Assembly (NCBI RefSeq): GCF_005843885.1
Contig: NZ_CP040443.1
Coordinates: forward strand, 2,294,001-2,358,000
Direction: 5' to 3'
DNA: 64,000 nucleotides
Origin: Escherichia sp. E4742
GTDB lineage: Bacteria > Pseudomonadota > Gammaproteobacteria > Enterobacterales > Enterobacteriaceae
Below are positions 1 to 7,823 of this stretch, one piece after another. Both the position numbers and the translations under genes were made by a program. Numbering within the stretch: position 1 is the first letter of the stretch; each line of letters starts with the position of its first letter. The notes under the pieces are model-generated. The model worked only from the letters and a program-made list of their open reading frames with translations. It was not told the DNA's origin and made no database searches.

Positions 1-2
1 GT

Positions 3-287
3 CTGAAAAGTCCTTTTGCGCTGGATAAATTTTGTGATGAGGCGTCGTGCAGTGAACGCGTTTTGCGCCAGCAATTTCGCCAGCAGACTGGCATGACTAT
101 CAACCAGTATCTCCGTCAGGTGCGCATTTGCCATGCGCAATATCTTCTCCAGCATAGCCGCCTGTTAATCAGCGATATTTCGACCGAATGTGGCTTTGAA
201 GATAGTAACTATTTTTCGGTGGTATTTACCCGGGAAACCGGGATGACGCCCAGCCAGTGGCGTCATCTCAGTTCGCAGAAAGATTAA
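3..287 (+). CDS. rhaR: RhaR, C-terminal part (L-rhamnose AraC-type activator), cut by window edge
   Basis: Only the last 94 residues are present; the frame is open from base 3 and ends at TAA 285-287. This is the AraC/XylS DNA-binding domain: an HTH around RVLRQQFRQQTG and the family signature DISTECGFEDSNYFSVVFTRETGMTP near the C terminus. RhaR activates rhaSR in response to L-rhamnose. It is convergent with rhaT and the two stop codons overlap by four bases (284-287). Identity rests on sequence recall and the rhaT neighbour; the N-terminal sugar-binding domain lies outside the window. Confidence 0.95.
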   Translation: MKSPFALDKFCDEASCSERVLRQQFRQQTGMTINQYLRQVRICHAQYLLQHSRLLISDISTECGFEDSNYFSVVFTRETGMTPSQWRHLSSQKD

Positions 288-1318
288 TTCGCCATTCCCA
301 TACCGACGATGTTGGCGGCGACAATAATCACCACACAACCGAGGCTCAATACCGTTACCGGACGGCGGCCTGCATTGTTCCACTCTTTCAGGACCAGCCC
401 GACGATACCGCCGCACAATACATAGAAACTCATATGCAGCATCCAACTGATGTAGTCATACTGCGCCGGAATGCGGGCGTGGCCCCAGGCATAGAAAAAG
501 AATTGCAGATACCACATCAAACCGCCCAGTGCCGAGAGCAATACGTTGTGGATGATCAGCGGTTTTGCCAGCGAGAAGTCGGCTTTTAGCGACAAATCTT
601 TCACTTTTGCCAGACGAATAAAACAGAAGCCGAGATTGATGATCGCGCCGCCACCCATGATGACAACATAGCTTGGCAGAGCGACATACAGCGGGTCGAC
701 GCCTAGCGCGGCAGCCGCTTCATGCATCGGTTTTGCGGCATTCATCGCAAAAGACATCCCGGCAGAAAAAATGCCACACATTACCGCCAGCACCAGCCCT
801 TTTTTCAGGTTGAACTCTTCGGCTTTAATGCCCATTTTGCGCTCTTTCAACTGCCCGGCGCGGGTCACAATTCCTACGCCAATCAGCGCCACCAGTACGC
901 CAAGCAACGTCATGCGCCCACCGTCGGTGTTAATCAGCAGATTGAAATTACCGTTGATAATCGGTGTCATCAGCGTGCCAACAATCAAGGTAATGCCAAT
1001 GGCGATACCAATCCCCATCGACATGCCGAGATAACGCATGGTCAGGCCATAGTTGATATTACCAATCCCCCACATCGCGCCGAACAGAAAAACAGGCAGC
1101 AGGGTAGAGAGGTTAAACGAGCTGTAATACGCCCAGAAATCAGGTAGTAGCATGGCGCTGATGGCCCACGGCAGAATAATCCACGAAACAATCCCTCCCA
1201 CCGACCACATGGTTTCCCATGACCACTGTTTTACTTTTTTGAACGGAGCGTAAAAACAGGCTGCACTGGCCGCGCCGATCAAATGCCAAAATATCCCCAT
1301 CGTAATCGCGTTACTCAT
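284..1318 (-). CDS. rhaT: L-rhamnose:H+ symporter RhaT
   Basis: A 344-residue inner-membrane protein with about ten hydrophobic segments spread over its whole length, matching E. coli RhaT in length and sequence. It imports L-rhamnose with a proton. The start is ATG at 1316-1318 (MSNAITMG); an upstream in-frame extension to 1351 is rejected because it is hydrophilic and absent from the family. Known control is by RhaS plus CRP. A CRP-like site lies at 1446-1461, 128 bases upstream of the start. It is convergent with rhaR. Confidence 0.96.
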   Translation of the reverse strand: MSNAITMGIFWHLIGAASAACFYAPFKKVKQWSWETMWSVGGIVSWIILPWAISAMLLPDFWAYYSSFNLSTLLPVFLFGAMWGIGNINYGLTMRYLGMSMGIGIAIGITLIVGTLMTPIINGNFNLLINTDGGRMTLLGVLVALIGVGIVTRAGQLKERKMGIKAEEFNLKKGLVLAVMCGIFSAGMSFAMNAAKPMHEAAAALGVDPLYVALPSYVVIMGGGAIINLGFCFIRLAKVKDLSLKADFSLAKPLIIHNVLLSALGGLMWYLQFFFYAWGHARIPAQYDYISWMLHMSFYVLCGGIVGLVLKEWNNAGRRPVTVLSLGCVVIIVAANIVGMGMAN

Positions 1319-1445
1319 TCTTTTATCCTCATCATTTTTTCGTCGCGTCACATCTCCGACGAGATGAGTGTAAAAATCGTGCGGTCGATTAACCTTTCGC
1401 CTGTTGCCGCCGTTGCCGATTTACTGGCAATCAAGGCATTAAGTG

Positions 1446-1461
1446 GGTGATTTGGTTCACA
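1446..1461. promoter_or_regulatory. CRP-like site in the rhaT-sodA divergent region
   Basis: GGTGA-TTTGGT-TCACA matches the CRP consensus TGTGA-N6-TCACA in nine of ten arm bases. rhaT is known to need CRP in addition to RhaS, so this site most likely serves rhaT. Seen in sequence; binding is inferred. Confidence 0.6.
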
Positions 1462-1487
1462 TCTCAGGCATTTTTCTGCAAAACCAT

Positions 1488-1550
1488 ATCCTTACGAAAA
1501 GTGCGGCATTGATAATCATTTTCAATATCATTTAATTAACTATAATGAAC
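1488..1550 (+). promoter_or_regulatory. sodA promoter with Fur-like box and possible SoxS box
   Basis: A perfect -10 TATAAT lies at 1541-1546, 58 bases before the sodA ATG. Overlapping the -35 zone, 1510-1530 reads TGATAATCATTTTCAATATC, a close match to the Fur consensus GATAATGATAATCATTATC; sodA is a classical Fur, ArcA, Fnr and SoxRS target. On the minus strand, GCAC followed after seven bases by AAG (1488-1506) resembles a SoxS box. The Fur box and -10 are well supported; the SoxS assignment is tentative. Confidence 0.7.
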
Positions 1551-1603
1551 CAACTGCTTACGCGGCATTAACAATCGGCCGCCCGACAATACTGGAGATG
1601 AAT

Positions 1604-2224
1604 ATGAGCTATACCCTGCCATCCCTGCCGTATGCTTACGATGCCCTGGAACCGCACTTCGATAAGCAGACCATGGAAATCCACCACACCAAACACCATC
1701 AGGCCTACGTCAACAACGCCAATGCGGCGCTGGAAAACCTGCCAGAATTCGCTAACCTGCCGGTTGAAGAGCTGATCACCAAACTGGACCAGCTGCCAGC
1801 AGACAAAAAAACCGTGCTGCGCAACAACGCTGGTGGTCACGCCAACCACAGCCTGTTCTGGAAAGGCCTGAAAAAAGGCACCACCCTGCAGGGCGATCTG
1901 AAAGCGGCTATCGAACGTGATTTCGGTTCCGTTGATAACTTCAAAGCAGAATTTGAAAAAGCGGCAGCTTCCCGCTTTGGTTCCGGCTGGGCATGGCTGG
2001 TGCTGAAAGGCGATAAACTGGCGGTGGTTTCTACTGCTAACCAGGACTCTCCGCTGATGGGCGAAGCCATTTCTGGCGCTTCCGGTTTCCCTGTTCTGGG
2101 TCTGGATGTGTGGGAACACGCTTACTACCTGAAATTCCAGAACCGCCGTCCTGACTACATCAAAGAGTTCTGGAACGTAGTGAACTGGGACGAAGCTGCG
2201 GCACGTTTCGCGGCGAAAAAATAA
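1604..2224 (+). CDS. sodA: Manganese superoxide dismutase SodA
   Basis: A 206-residue Fe/Mn superoxide dismutase that converts superoxide to O2 and H2O2 in the cytoplasm. Metal ligands are His27 in the MEIHHTKHH stretch, the His in GGHANHSLFW, and the Asp and His in GLDVWEHAYY near the C terminus. The start chosen is ATG 1604: the GGAG at 1594-1597 is correctly spaced for it, whereas ATG 1598 directly abuts that ribosome site. It is a single-gene unit with its own promoter and a hairpin terminator at 2281-2307. Confidence 0.98.
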   Translation: MSYTLPSLPYAYDALEPHFDKQTMEIHHTKHHQAYVNNANAALENLPEFANLPVEELITKLDQLPADKKTVLRNNAGGHANHSLFWKGLKKGTTLQGDLKAAIERDFGSVDNFKAEFEKAAASRFGSGWAWLVLKGDKLAVVSTANQDSPLMGEAISGASGFPVLGLDVWEHAYYLKFQNRRPDYIKEFWNVVNWDEAAARFAAKK

Positions 2225-2280
2225 TCGCATATTGCCTGCTGCAATGAGGCGTTTACGCCGTTTTTCAGCAGAAAAAACAA

Positions 2281-2307
2281 ACCATCGCACATAGCGGTGG
2301 TTTTTTT
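2281..2307 (+). terminator. sodA terminator
   Basis: Stem ACCATCGC (2281-2288) pairs with GCGGTGGT (2294-2301), with G-U style wobbles, around a five-base loop and is followed by a T run to 2307. It lies 57 bases after the sodA stop. A weaker GGCG/CGCC hairpin sits at 2248-2259. Confidence 0.7.
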
Positions 2308-2344
2308 GTGATCAATTTCAAAATAAAAACAATGATCCTATAAA

Positions 2345-2364
2345 AATAAAACAACGTTTCAATT
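2345..2364 (+). promoter_or_regulatory. KdgR-like operator upstream of kdgT
   Basis: The 20 bases AATAAAACAACGTTTCAATT resemble the KdgR box of enterobacteria (AAnGAAA-N5-TTTCA type). The site shares AAT-AAA---CGTTTCAA with a second, better site at 4430-4450 in front of the aldolase gene. KdgR is the IclR-family repressor of ketodeoxygluconate catabolism, and kdgT is a known target. Binding is inferred. Confidence 0.65.
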
Positions 2365-2366
2365 GA

Positions 2367-2382
2367 TGTGGTTTTGATCACT
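2367..2382 (+). promoter_or_regulatory. CRP-like site upstream of kdgT
   Basis: TGTGG-TTTTGA-TCACT is a good match to TGTGA-N6-TCACA, directly downstream of the KdgR-like box and about 100 bases before the kdgT start. It suggests catabolite control of the permease. Confidence 0.55.
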
Positions 2383-2483
2383 TTTATTGCTCTGTTGAAT
2401 GTCTATCTTCATTTCCATCAACACTGATGCATCGTTAAGGAACTTCGCATCAGCCTATAAAAATATGCCAACAGGTGATGGAA

Positions 2484-3467
2484 ATGCAGATAAAACGCAC
2501 GATAGAGAAAATCCCGGGGGGGATGATGCTCATCCCGCTGTTCCTTGGCGCACTGTGTCATACCTTCTCGCCGGGGGCGGGGAAATATTTTGGATCATTC
2601 ACTAACGGGATGATTACTGGCACGGTGCCTATCCTGGCGGTGTGGTTTTTCTGCATGGGGGCGTCTATCAAATTAAGCGCGACGGGAACGGTGTTGCGTA
2701 AATCCGGTACGTTGGTGGTAACCAAAATTGCCGTCGCATGGGTGGTTGCGGCAATTGCTTCGCGCATTATTCCTGAGCACGGTGTCGAAGTCGGATTTTT
2801 TGCCGGGCTTTCAACGCTGGCGCTGGTGGCGGCAATGGACATGACCAACGGCGGTCTGTATGCCTCTATCATGCAGCAGTACGGCACCAAAGAAGAGGCC
2901 GGGGCATTTGTGTTGATGTCGCTGGAGTCTGGTCCGCTAATGACGATGATTATTCTGGGAACCGCCGGGATTGCTTCGTTTGAACCGCATGTTTTCGTTG
3001 GCGCAGTATTGCCGTTCCTGGTGGGCTTCGCGCTGGGGAACCTTGATCCTGAATTGCGCGAGTTTTTTAGCAAAGCAGTGCAGACGCTGATTCCGTTCTT
3101 TGCCTTCGCGCTGGGCAATACCATTGATTTAACCGTGATTGCCCAGACAGGTTTGTTGGGGATCCTGTTGGGTGTGGCGGTGATTATCGTGACCGGTATA
3201 CCGTTGATTATTGCCGATAAATTGATTGGCGGTGGCGATGGCACCGCCGGAATTGCCGCCTCCAGTTCTGCCGGGGCCGCGGTGGCAACGCCGGTACTGA
3301 TTGCGGAAATGATCCCGGCCTTTAAACCGATGGCGCCTGCGGCAACTTCGTTGGTGGCGACGGCGGTAATTGTGACTTCGATTCTGGTGCCAATTCTTAC
3401 CTCTGTCTGGTCACGTAAAGCCAAAGCCAGAGCGGCGAAGATCGAAATTCTGGGTACGGTGAAATAA
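2484..3467 (+). CDS. kdgT: 2-keto-3-deoxygluconate permease KdgT
   Basis: A 327-residue inner-membrane carrier of the KDGT family, hydrophobic throughout with about ten membrane segments and the family-typical glycine-rich stretch GGGDGTAGIAASSSAGAAVATP near residues 245-270. It imports 2-keto-3-deoxygluconate, an intermediate of pectin and hexuronate breakdown, with protons. The start at ATG 2484 gives the family length; an ATG nine bases earlier is possible. Control is likely by KdgR and CRP through sites at 2345-2382. The next gene, convergent with it, is an aldolase that could split the imported substrate after phosphorylation or directly. Confidence 0.95.
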   Translation: MQIKRTIEKIPGGMMLIPLFLGALCHTFSPGAGKYFGSFTNGMITGTVPILAVWFFCMGASIKLSATGTVLRKSGTLVVTKIAVAWVVAAIASRIIPEHGVEVGFFAGLSTLALVAAMDMTNGGLYASIMQQYGTKEEAGAFVLMSLESGPLMTMIILGTAGIASFEPHVFVGAVLPFLVGFALGNLDPELREFFSKAVQTLIPFFAFALGNTIDLTVIAQTGLLGILLGVAVIIVTGIPLIIADKLIGGGDGTAGIAASSSAGAAVATPVLIAEMIPAFKPMAPAATSLVATAVIVTSILVPILTSVWSRKAKARAAKIEILGTVK

Positions 3468-3487
3468 TCTCTCTTATTCCATATCAT

Positions 3488-3519
3488 CGCCGGATGAATT
3501 GACGTTCATCCGGCGTTTT
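3488..3519. terminator. Bidirectional terminator between kdgT and the aldolase gene
   Basis: A perfect 11-base stem, CGCCGGATGAA (3488-3498) and TTCATCCGGCG (3505-3515), with a six-base loop and TTTTA after it. It lies between two convergent genes (stops at 3467 and 3523). The stem resembles a REP half-unit. Confidence 0.75.
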
Positions 3520-3522
3520 ACC

Positions 3523-4422
3523 TTAAATAACAAATACCTCATCAATCGTCCGACATTCGCTTTCTGTTAACTCCCCACCAGCATTGCGCGACACTCCTGT
3601 GCAGTAACCAAATTTACGTGATACCACCGTCTTGATGGTGGTGACAAAATCTTCACCGATGGCGTAAATGGACATATAGGTGCCGATCTGTTGCTGAATT
3701 TCGTGTAGGGCTGCGAGATTGCCATTCTTGAAGGCTTCGCGTGCTTCAACAAACAGCTCCGGCATAACGTTGTTCAGGCCGGATATTATTCCCGCGCCGC
3801 CAGCCAGCAAATTAGGAATGTAATACTCGTCATAGCCCGAAAGCACAGCAAAATCAGAACGAACGGACTGGGTTGCCTGAATCATGCTGCGGGTGTGTGA
3901 CTGGCAATCGACGGTATCTTTAATTCCGGCAAACTCAGGAAACTCACTCGCCAGTGTGGCGACCAGATCTGGGGTTAAATCACAACCGGTCCGCGCCGGG
4001 AAGTTATATGCGAACCATTTGCCCTGTAATTCGCGCCCCAGATGGCGGAAATAGCTTAATAATTGCTTTGCCGTCTGGCCGTAGTAGTAAGGCGGGAGGA
4101 TCATCACCGCATCGTACCCAACGCGATACGCTTCTTGTGCCATCAGCAATACATCGTGTGTGCAGGTGGAAGAAACGTTAGCGACCATTTTTAATGTGCT
4201 CATGGAACGCGCTTCGCGGATAAGCATGAGTCTCTCTTCGAGGGTGAAAGAGGCAAATTCACCAATGCTGCCCATCAGCAATATCACATCAATATTGGCT
4301 TCTGTTAGCCGCTGCAGATGCTTCTTCAGTCCGTTAAGATCCACATTACCGTCTTTATCCATTGGCGTAATGGAAGGGCACCAGACGCCAGAAAACTGTA
4401 TTTGCTCGGTCACGTTGTACAC
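3523..4422 (-). CDS. DapA/YagE-family aldolase, probable 2-keto-3-deoxygluconate (or related 2-oxo acid) aldolase
   Basis: A 299-residue TIM-barrel aldolase of the dihydrodipicolinate synthase / N-acetylneuraminate lyase superfamily. Visible marks are GSIGEF at 51-56 (usual GTTGE phosphate or carboxylate loop), the catalytic tyrosine in FAYNFPARTG (Tyr139) and the Schiff-base lysine in FAGIKDTVD (Lys168). The YNFPARTG/GIKDT pattern is closest to E. coli YagE, a KDG aldolase giving pyruvate and glyceraldehyde. Two things argue for KDG: the neighbour is the KDG permease kdgT, and a KdgR-like operator lies 8-28 bases upstream of the start. I do not recall this gene at this locus in K-12. Family certain; exact substrate inferred. 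Confidence 0.85.
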   Translation of the reverse strand: MYNVTEQIQFSGVWCPSITPMDKDGNVDLNGLKKHLQRLTEANIDVILLMGSIGEFASFTLEERLMLIREARSMSTLKMVANVSSTCTHDVLLMAQEAYRVGYDAVMILPPYYYGQTAKQLLSYFRHLGRELQGKWFAYNFPARTGCDLTPDLVATLASEFPEFAGIKDTVDCQSHTRSMIQATQSVRSDFAVLSGYDEYYIPNLLAGGAGIISGLNNVMPELFVEAREAFKNGNLAALHEIQQQIGTYMSIYAIGEDFVTTIKTVVSRKFGYCTGVSRNAGGELTESECRTIDEVFVI

Positions 4423-4429
4423 TCCTGAT

Positions 4430-4450
4430 AATGAAATGGCGTTTCAAATT
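4430..4450 (-). promoter_or_regulatory. KdgR-like operator upstream of the aldolase gene
   Basis: TGAAA-TGGCG-TTTCA (4432-4446), within AATGAAATGGCGTTTCAAAT, is a perfect five-base inverted repeat in a KdgR-box context. It lies immediately upstream of the aldolase start at 4422, where a bound repressor would block transcription. The kdgT operator (2345-2364) has the same layout and spacer. Confidence 0.7.
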
Positions 4451-4565
4451 CATCTCATTGATAACATTTCTAAGACGTCGTCATGTGAACCGTGCTCTCA
4501 TTTTGCGCGCCTGACGTAAAATAAATATGGTCTAATGGGGAAATTTCTCGGTGGAGAGGGAACAG

Positions 4566-5249
4566 ATGCGATATCCAGTTGATGTATACGCAGGCAAAGT
4601 TCGGGATTATCCGGAAAGCCGACCAAGTGCGATTGCGAAAATCCAGGTCGATGGCGAGTTGATGTTGACAGAACTGGGGCTGGAAGGTGATAAGCAGGCA
4701 GAGAAAATAGTTCACGGTGGGCCGGACAGGGCGCTGTGTCATTATCCTCGCGAGCATTATCTCTACTGGGCGCGGGAATTTCCGGAACAGGCAGATTTGT
4801 TTGTTGCGCCTGCGTTTGGTGAAAACCTCTCAACCGACGGCCTGACGGAAAGCAATGTTTATATTGGCGATATTTTCCGCTGGGGAGAGGCGTTGATTCA
4901 GGTCACCCAGCCGCGCTCTCCGTGCTACAAACTCAATTACCATTTTGACATCAGCGACATGGCGCAGTTGATGCAAAACGCCGGTAAAGTTGGCTGGCTG
5001 TATAGCGTGATTGCGCCGGGGTTGGTATCTGCGGATGCGCCGCTGGAGCTGGTTTCTCGCGTCAGCGATGTCACCGTGCAGGAGGCAATAGCTATCGCAT
5101 GGCATATGCCGTTTGATGATGAGCAGTATCACCGTTTGCTTTCCGCAGCCGGGCTATCGAAAAGCTGGACGCGGACGATGCAGAAACGCCGACTTAGCGG
5201 CAAGATTGAAGATAATTCGCGGCGTTTGTGGGGAAGCAGTAAAAACTAA
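4566..5249 (+). CDS. yiiM: MOSC-domain protein YiiM (hydroxylaminopurine detoxification)
   Basis: A 227-residue MOSC-domain protein. The conserved family cysteine that holds the molybdenum cofactor sulfur is in QPRSPCYKLNYHF, and the VHGGPDRALCHYP motif lies near residue 55. YiiM reduces N-hydroxylated base analogues such as 6-N-hydroxylaminopurine using molybdenum cofactor. The start ATG 4566 follows GGAGAGGGAA; an upstream GTG at 4551 would swallow that ribosome site. The C terminus runs a few residues past the K-12 form as I recall it. A small ORF follows after 19 bases and is probably co-transcribed. Confidence 0.93.
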   Translation: MRYPVDVYAGKVRDYPESRPSAIAKIQVDGELMLTELGLEGDKQAEKIVHGGPDRALCHYPREHYLYWAREFPEQADLFVAPAFGENLSTDGLTESNVYIGDIFRWGEALIQVTQPRSPCYKLNYHFDISDMAQLMQNAGKVGWLYSVIAPGLVSADAPLELVSRVSDVTVQEAIAIAWHMPFDDEQYHRLLSAAGLSKSWTRTMQKRRLSGKIEDNSRRLWGSSKN

Positions 5250-5268
5250 CAGATTATAGCGAGAGATT

Positions 5269-5475
5269 ATGGAATCGAATGAAAATATTACGGAAATACG
5301 CGCTGCAGTTAAGCATATTCTGTTTGAAGAGTATCACCTGGAATCGGTCAATGATATTTTCGAGTTAGACGGTGAAACGTTGGCTGAAATGTATGAGCAG
5401 CTTAAAGCTGTGATGGAAGAATATGGTCTGGATGGTGAAGACGTGGAGAGTATTCTCAACGGGATTGATGACTGA
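5269..5475 (+). CDS. Small acidic protein of unknown function downstream of yiiM
   Basis: A 68-residue ORF preceded by AGCGAGAG nine bases before ATG, 19 bases after the yiiM stop. It is very rich in Glu and Asp (about 20 acidic residues against few Lys/Arg), has no membrane segment and reads as three or four short amphipathic helices (AAVKHILFEEYHL, LAEMYEQLKAVMEEYGL). I do not recognise a family. The helical plan loosely resembles an acyl carrier protein but the DSL serine is absent. Codon use looks normal and no REP overlaps it, so I favour a real gene. Confidence 0.6.
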   Translation: MESNENITEIRAAVKHILFEEYHLESVNDIFELDGETLAEMYEQLKAVMEEYGLDGEDVESILNGIDD

Positions 5476-5502
5476 CTCAATGAAATTGGCATCGTAGAGA
5501 GT

Positions 5503-5585
<83 letters not shown>

Positions 5586-5605
5586 AAAGCTGCCCTGTGC
5601 GATGG

Positions 5606-6979
5606 TTAACTCCGCTTATACAGCGGCAGCCAAATCACCAGACGTAAACCGCCCAGCGGGCTGTCTTCCGCTTTCACCCAACCACGGTGCTGCTGAATGG
5701 CGGTTTCGACAATCGCCAGCCCCAGACCTGTACCGCCAGATTCACGATCGCGCGCTTCATCTGTACGATAGAACGGACGGAAAATTTGTTCGCGATCTTC
5801 CGGGCTAACGCCAGGACCATCGTCATCCACCGTAATGGTGATACCGTCTTTATCTACCGCAAAGCCCACTTCAATCTTCGTATGGGAATAACGCAGGGCA
5901 TTACGAACAATGTTTTCCAGCGCACTTTCCAGGGCATTTGGGTTGCCGTACAGCGGCCACGGCCCTGGTGGGAAGTTAACCGTAAACGACTTGCCCATCT
6001 GCTCCGCTTCGAATGCCGCGTTATCCAGCACTTCGTTCCACAACTGGTTGGCTTTGATTGTCTCGCTCACCAGCGCGTTTTTCTGCTGATTACGTGACAT
6101 TACCAACAGGTCGTTGATCATGCTGTCCAGACGCTGGGCTTCGGTTTCAATACGCTCCAGTTCCTTGCTTTCACCACTACGACGACGCAGTAACGCCGTA
6201 CCCAGTTGCAGACGCGTCAGCGGTGTGCGCAGCTCGTGAGAGATATCAGAAAGCAGGCGCTGCTGGGAGGTCATCATGCGCTCCAGCGCGGTTACCATCT
6301 GGTTAAAACTGGCACCGGCAGCGAGAAATTCCTGTGGCCCCGCTTCCAGTTCCGGGTGCTGGCGTAAGTTCCCCTGGGCAACTTCATCGGCAGCGTTTTT
6401 CAGCTTACGCGCCGGTTTTGCCAGACTCCAGGCCAACCACAACAGCAGCGGCGTACTGACCAACATGGTGACAATCAGCAGTAATAGCGGACGGTCAAAC
6501 AGTAAGTTGATGAAATCGGATTGAGAACTGCTGGCCGGACGAATCAGATAAAGTTGATAATTATCTTCGCCATCACGCACAGAGAACGGGCCGACCAGTT
6601 CCACGCGACCATACTTTTTCTTTTGCGGGTGATCGGCGTTATCGGCCTGACCAATAAAGTTGCGAATGATCTGCATTTCGCTGCGTTCAGCGCCGATCAC
6701 GCGGCCTTCAGTGGTCACCAGTAATAAACGCTGGCCTGGTGGCGCCCACTTATCAATGGCCCGGAACAGGCGACGCCACCACATTAAATCGTTGGGTGGA
6801 TCGTTCGCCAGTTCCGCTTCGACATGCTGCTCAATCATCAGCCCCTGACGCTGTTCGCTATCCAGAAGCTCGGTCATCTGGCGAGAGTCGAGCTTGGGTA
6901 ACATCAAAACCAGCATCAACACCAGCGCCAGCGTCAGCCAGAAGATGGCGAAGATGCGCGCGGTTAAGCTGCCTATCAT
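5606..6979 (-). CDS. cpxA: Envelope-stress sensor histidine kinase CpxA
   Basis: A 457-residue inner-membrane sensor kinase. An N-terminal membrane segment (about 7-29) is followed by a periplasmic sensor domain, a second membrane segment (about 164-184), a HAMP linker, the H-box SDISHELRTPLTRLQ with His248, and the ATP-binding N, G1 and G2 boxes (ENIVRNALRYS, DDDGPGV, GGTGLGLAIV). It phosphorylates CpxR on envelope protein misfolding; CpxP inhibits it. Its start codon overlaps the cpxR stop by four bases, as in a translationally coupled operon. Confidence 0.98.
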   Translation of the reverse strand: MIGSLTARIFAIFWLTLALVLMLVLMLPKLDSRQMTELLDSEQRQGLMIEQHVEAELANDPPNDLMWWRRLFRAIDKWAPPGQRLLLVTTEGRVIGAERSEMQIIRNFIGQADNADHPQKKKYGRVELVGPFSVRDGEDNYQLYLIRPASSSQSDFINLLFDRPLLLLIVTMLVSTPLLLWLAWSLAKPARKLKNAADEVAQGNLRQHPELEAGPQEFLAAGASFNQMVTALERMMTSQQRLLSDISHELRTPLTRLQLGTALLRRRSGESKELERIETEAQRLDSMINDLLVMSRNQQKNALVSETIKANQLWNEVLDNAAFEAEQMGKSFTVNFPPGPWPLYGNPNALESALENIVRNALRYSHTKIEVGFAVDKDGITITVDDDGPGVSPEDREQIFRPFYRTDEARDRESGGTGLGLAIVETAIQQHRGWVKAEDSPLGGLRLVIWLPLYKRS

Positions 6980-7674
6980 GAAGCGGAAACCATCAGATAG
7001 CCGCGACCACGCAATGTTTTAAACCACGGATGACCGTCTTTACGATCCGGCAGCTTACGACGCAGGTTGGAAATATGCATATCGATAGCACGGTCGAAAG
7101 GCGTCAGGCGTTTGCCCAGTACTTCCTGGCTTAAATGCTCGCGAGAAACCACCTGACCCAGATGCTGCGCCAGTAGGTAGAGCAGGGTAAATTCAGTACC
7201 GGTTAACTCCAGTGTTTGCCCGTCGAAGCTGGCTTCCTGACGGCCTGGATTCAGCACTAAGGCGTCAACTTCCAGCGTCGGCGAACCGTTATCGCTGTTC
7301 TGCTGTTGCTCGCTCCAGTGCGAACGGCGCAGGATCGCGCGAATACGCGCAACCAGTTCACGGTCGTTAAACGGTTTCGGGAGATAGTCATCCGCACCCA
7401 GCTCAAGGCCGAGGACGCGATCAAGTTCACTGCCGCGAGCCGTCAACATAATGACTGGCGTCTGGTGTGTCTGGCGAAGTGCCTTCAATGTGTCGATACC
7501 ATTTTTCTTCGGCATCATCACATCAAGCAAAAGTAAATCAATGCTGTCGTCCAGAAGAGCAAGCGCTTGTTCCCCGTCGTGGGCAACAATCACGTTGAAG
7601 CCTTCCATCTCGAGCAGCTCCTTTAACAGGGATGTCAGCTCTCGGTCATCATCAACTAACAGGATTTTATTCAT
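6976..7674 (-). CDS. cpxR: Response regulator CpxR
   Basis: A 232-residue OmpR-family regulator. The receiver domain has Asp9/Asp10, the phosphorylation site Asp51 (LLLLDVMMPKK) and Lys in DYLPKPF; the C-terminal winged helix ends with LRRKLPDRKDGHPWFKTLRGRGYLM. It activates cpxP, degP, dsbA and its own operon through GTAAA-N5-GTAAA boxes, one of which lies in the divergent promoter region at 7730-7744. First gene of the cpxRA operon. Confidence 0.98.
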   Translation of the reverse strand: MNKILLVDDDRELTSLLKELLEMEGFNVIVAHDGEQALALLDDSIDLLLLDVMMPKKNGIDTLKALRQTHQTPVIMLTARGSELDRVLGLELGADDYLPKPFNDRELVARIRAILRRSHWSEQQQNSDNGSPTLEVDALVLNPGRQEASFDGQTLELTGTEFTLLYLLAQHLGQVVSREHLSQEVLGKRLTPFDRAIDMHISNLRRKLPDRKDGHPWFKTLRGRGYLMVSAS

Positions 7675-7729
7675 TGTTTAAATACCTCCGAGGCAGAAAT
7701 TACGTCATCAGACGTCGCTAATCCATGAC

Positions 7730-7744
7730 TTTACGTTGTTTTAC
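7730..7744 (-). promoter_or_regulatory. CpxR box between cpxR and cpxP
   Basis: On the minus strand the sequence is GTAAA-ACAAC-GTAAA, an exact match to the CpxR consensus GTAAA-N5-GTAAA. It lies in the 149-base divergent region and can serve both cpxRA autoregulation and cpxP. A further single GTAAA half-site occurs near 7775. Confidence 0.85.
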
Positions 7745-7823
7745 ACCCCCTGACGCATGTTTGCAGCCTGAATCGTAAACTCTCTATCGTTGAATCGCGA
7801 CAGAAAGATTTTGGGAGCAAATG

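Noticed and set aside
1568..2290. 240-residue minus-strand open frame over sodA
   Set aside because: Complete antisense shadow of sodA; no family resemblance, no ribosome site, and the plus-strand gene is certain.
2399..2605. 68-residue frame overlapping the kdgT start in another frame
   Set aside because: It has no ribosome site and overlaps the first third of kdgT; not supported as a leader peptide.
5269..5475. Acyl-carrier-protein identity for the small acidic ORF
   Set aside because: Length, acidity and helix plan are similar, but the phosphopantetheine serine (DSL) is missing, with ELDGETL at the matching place.
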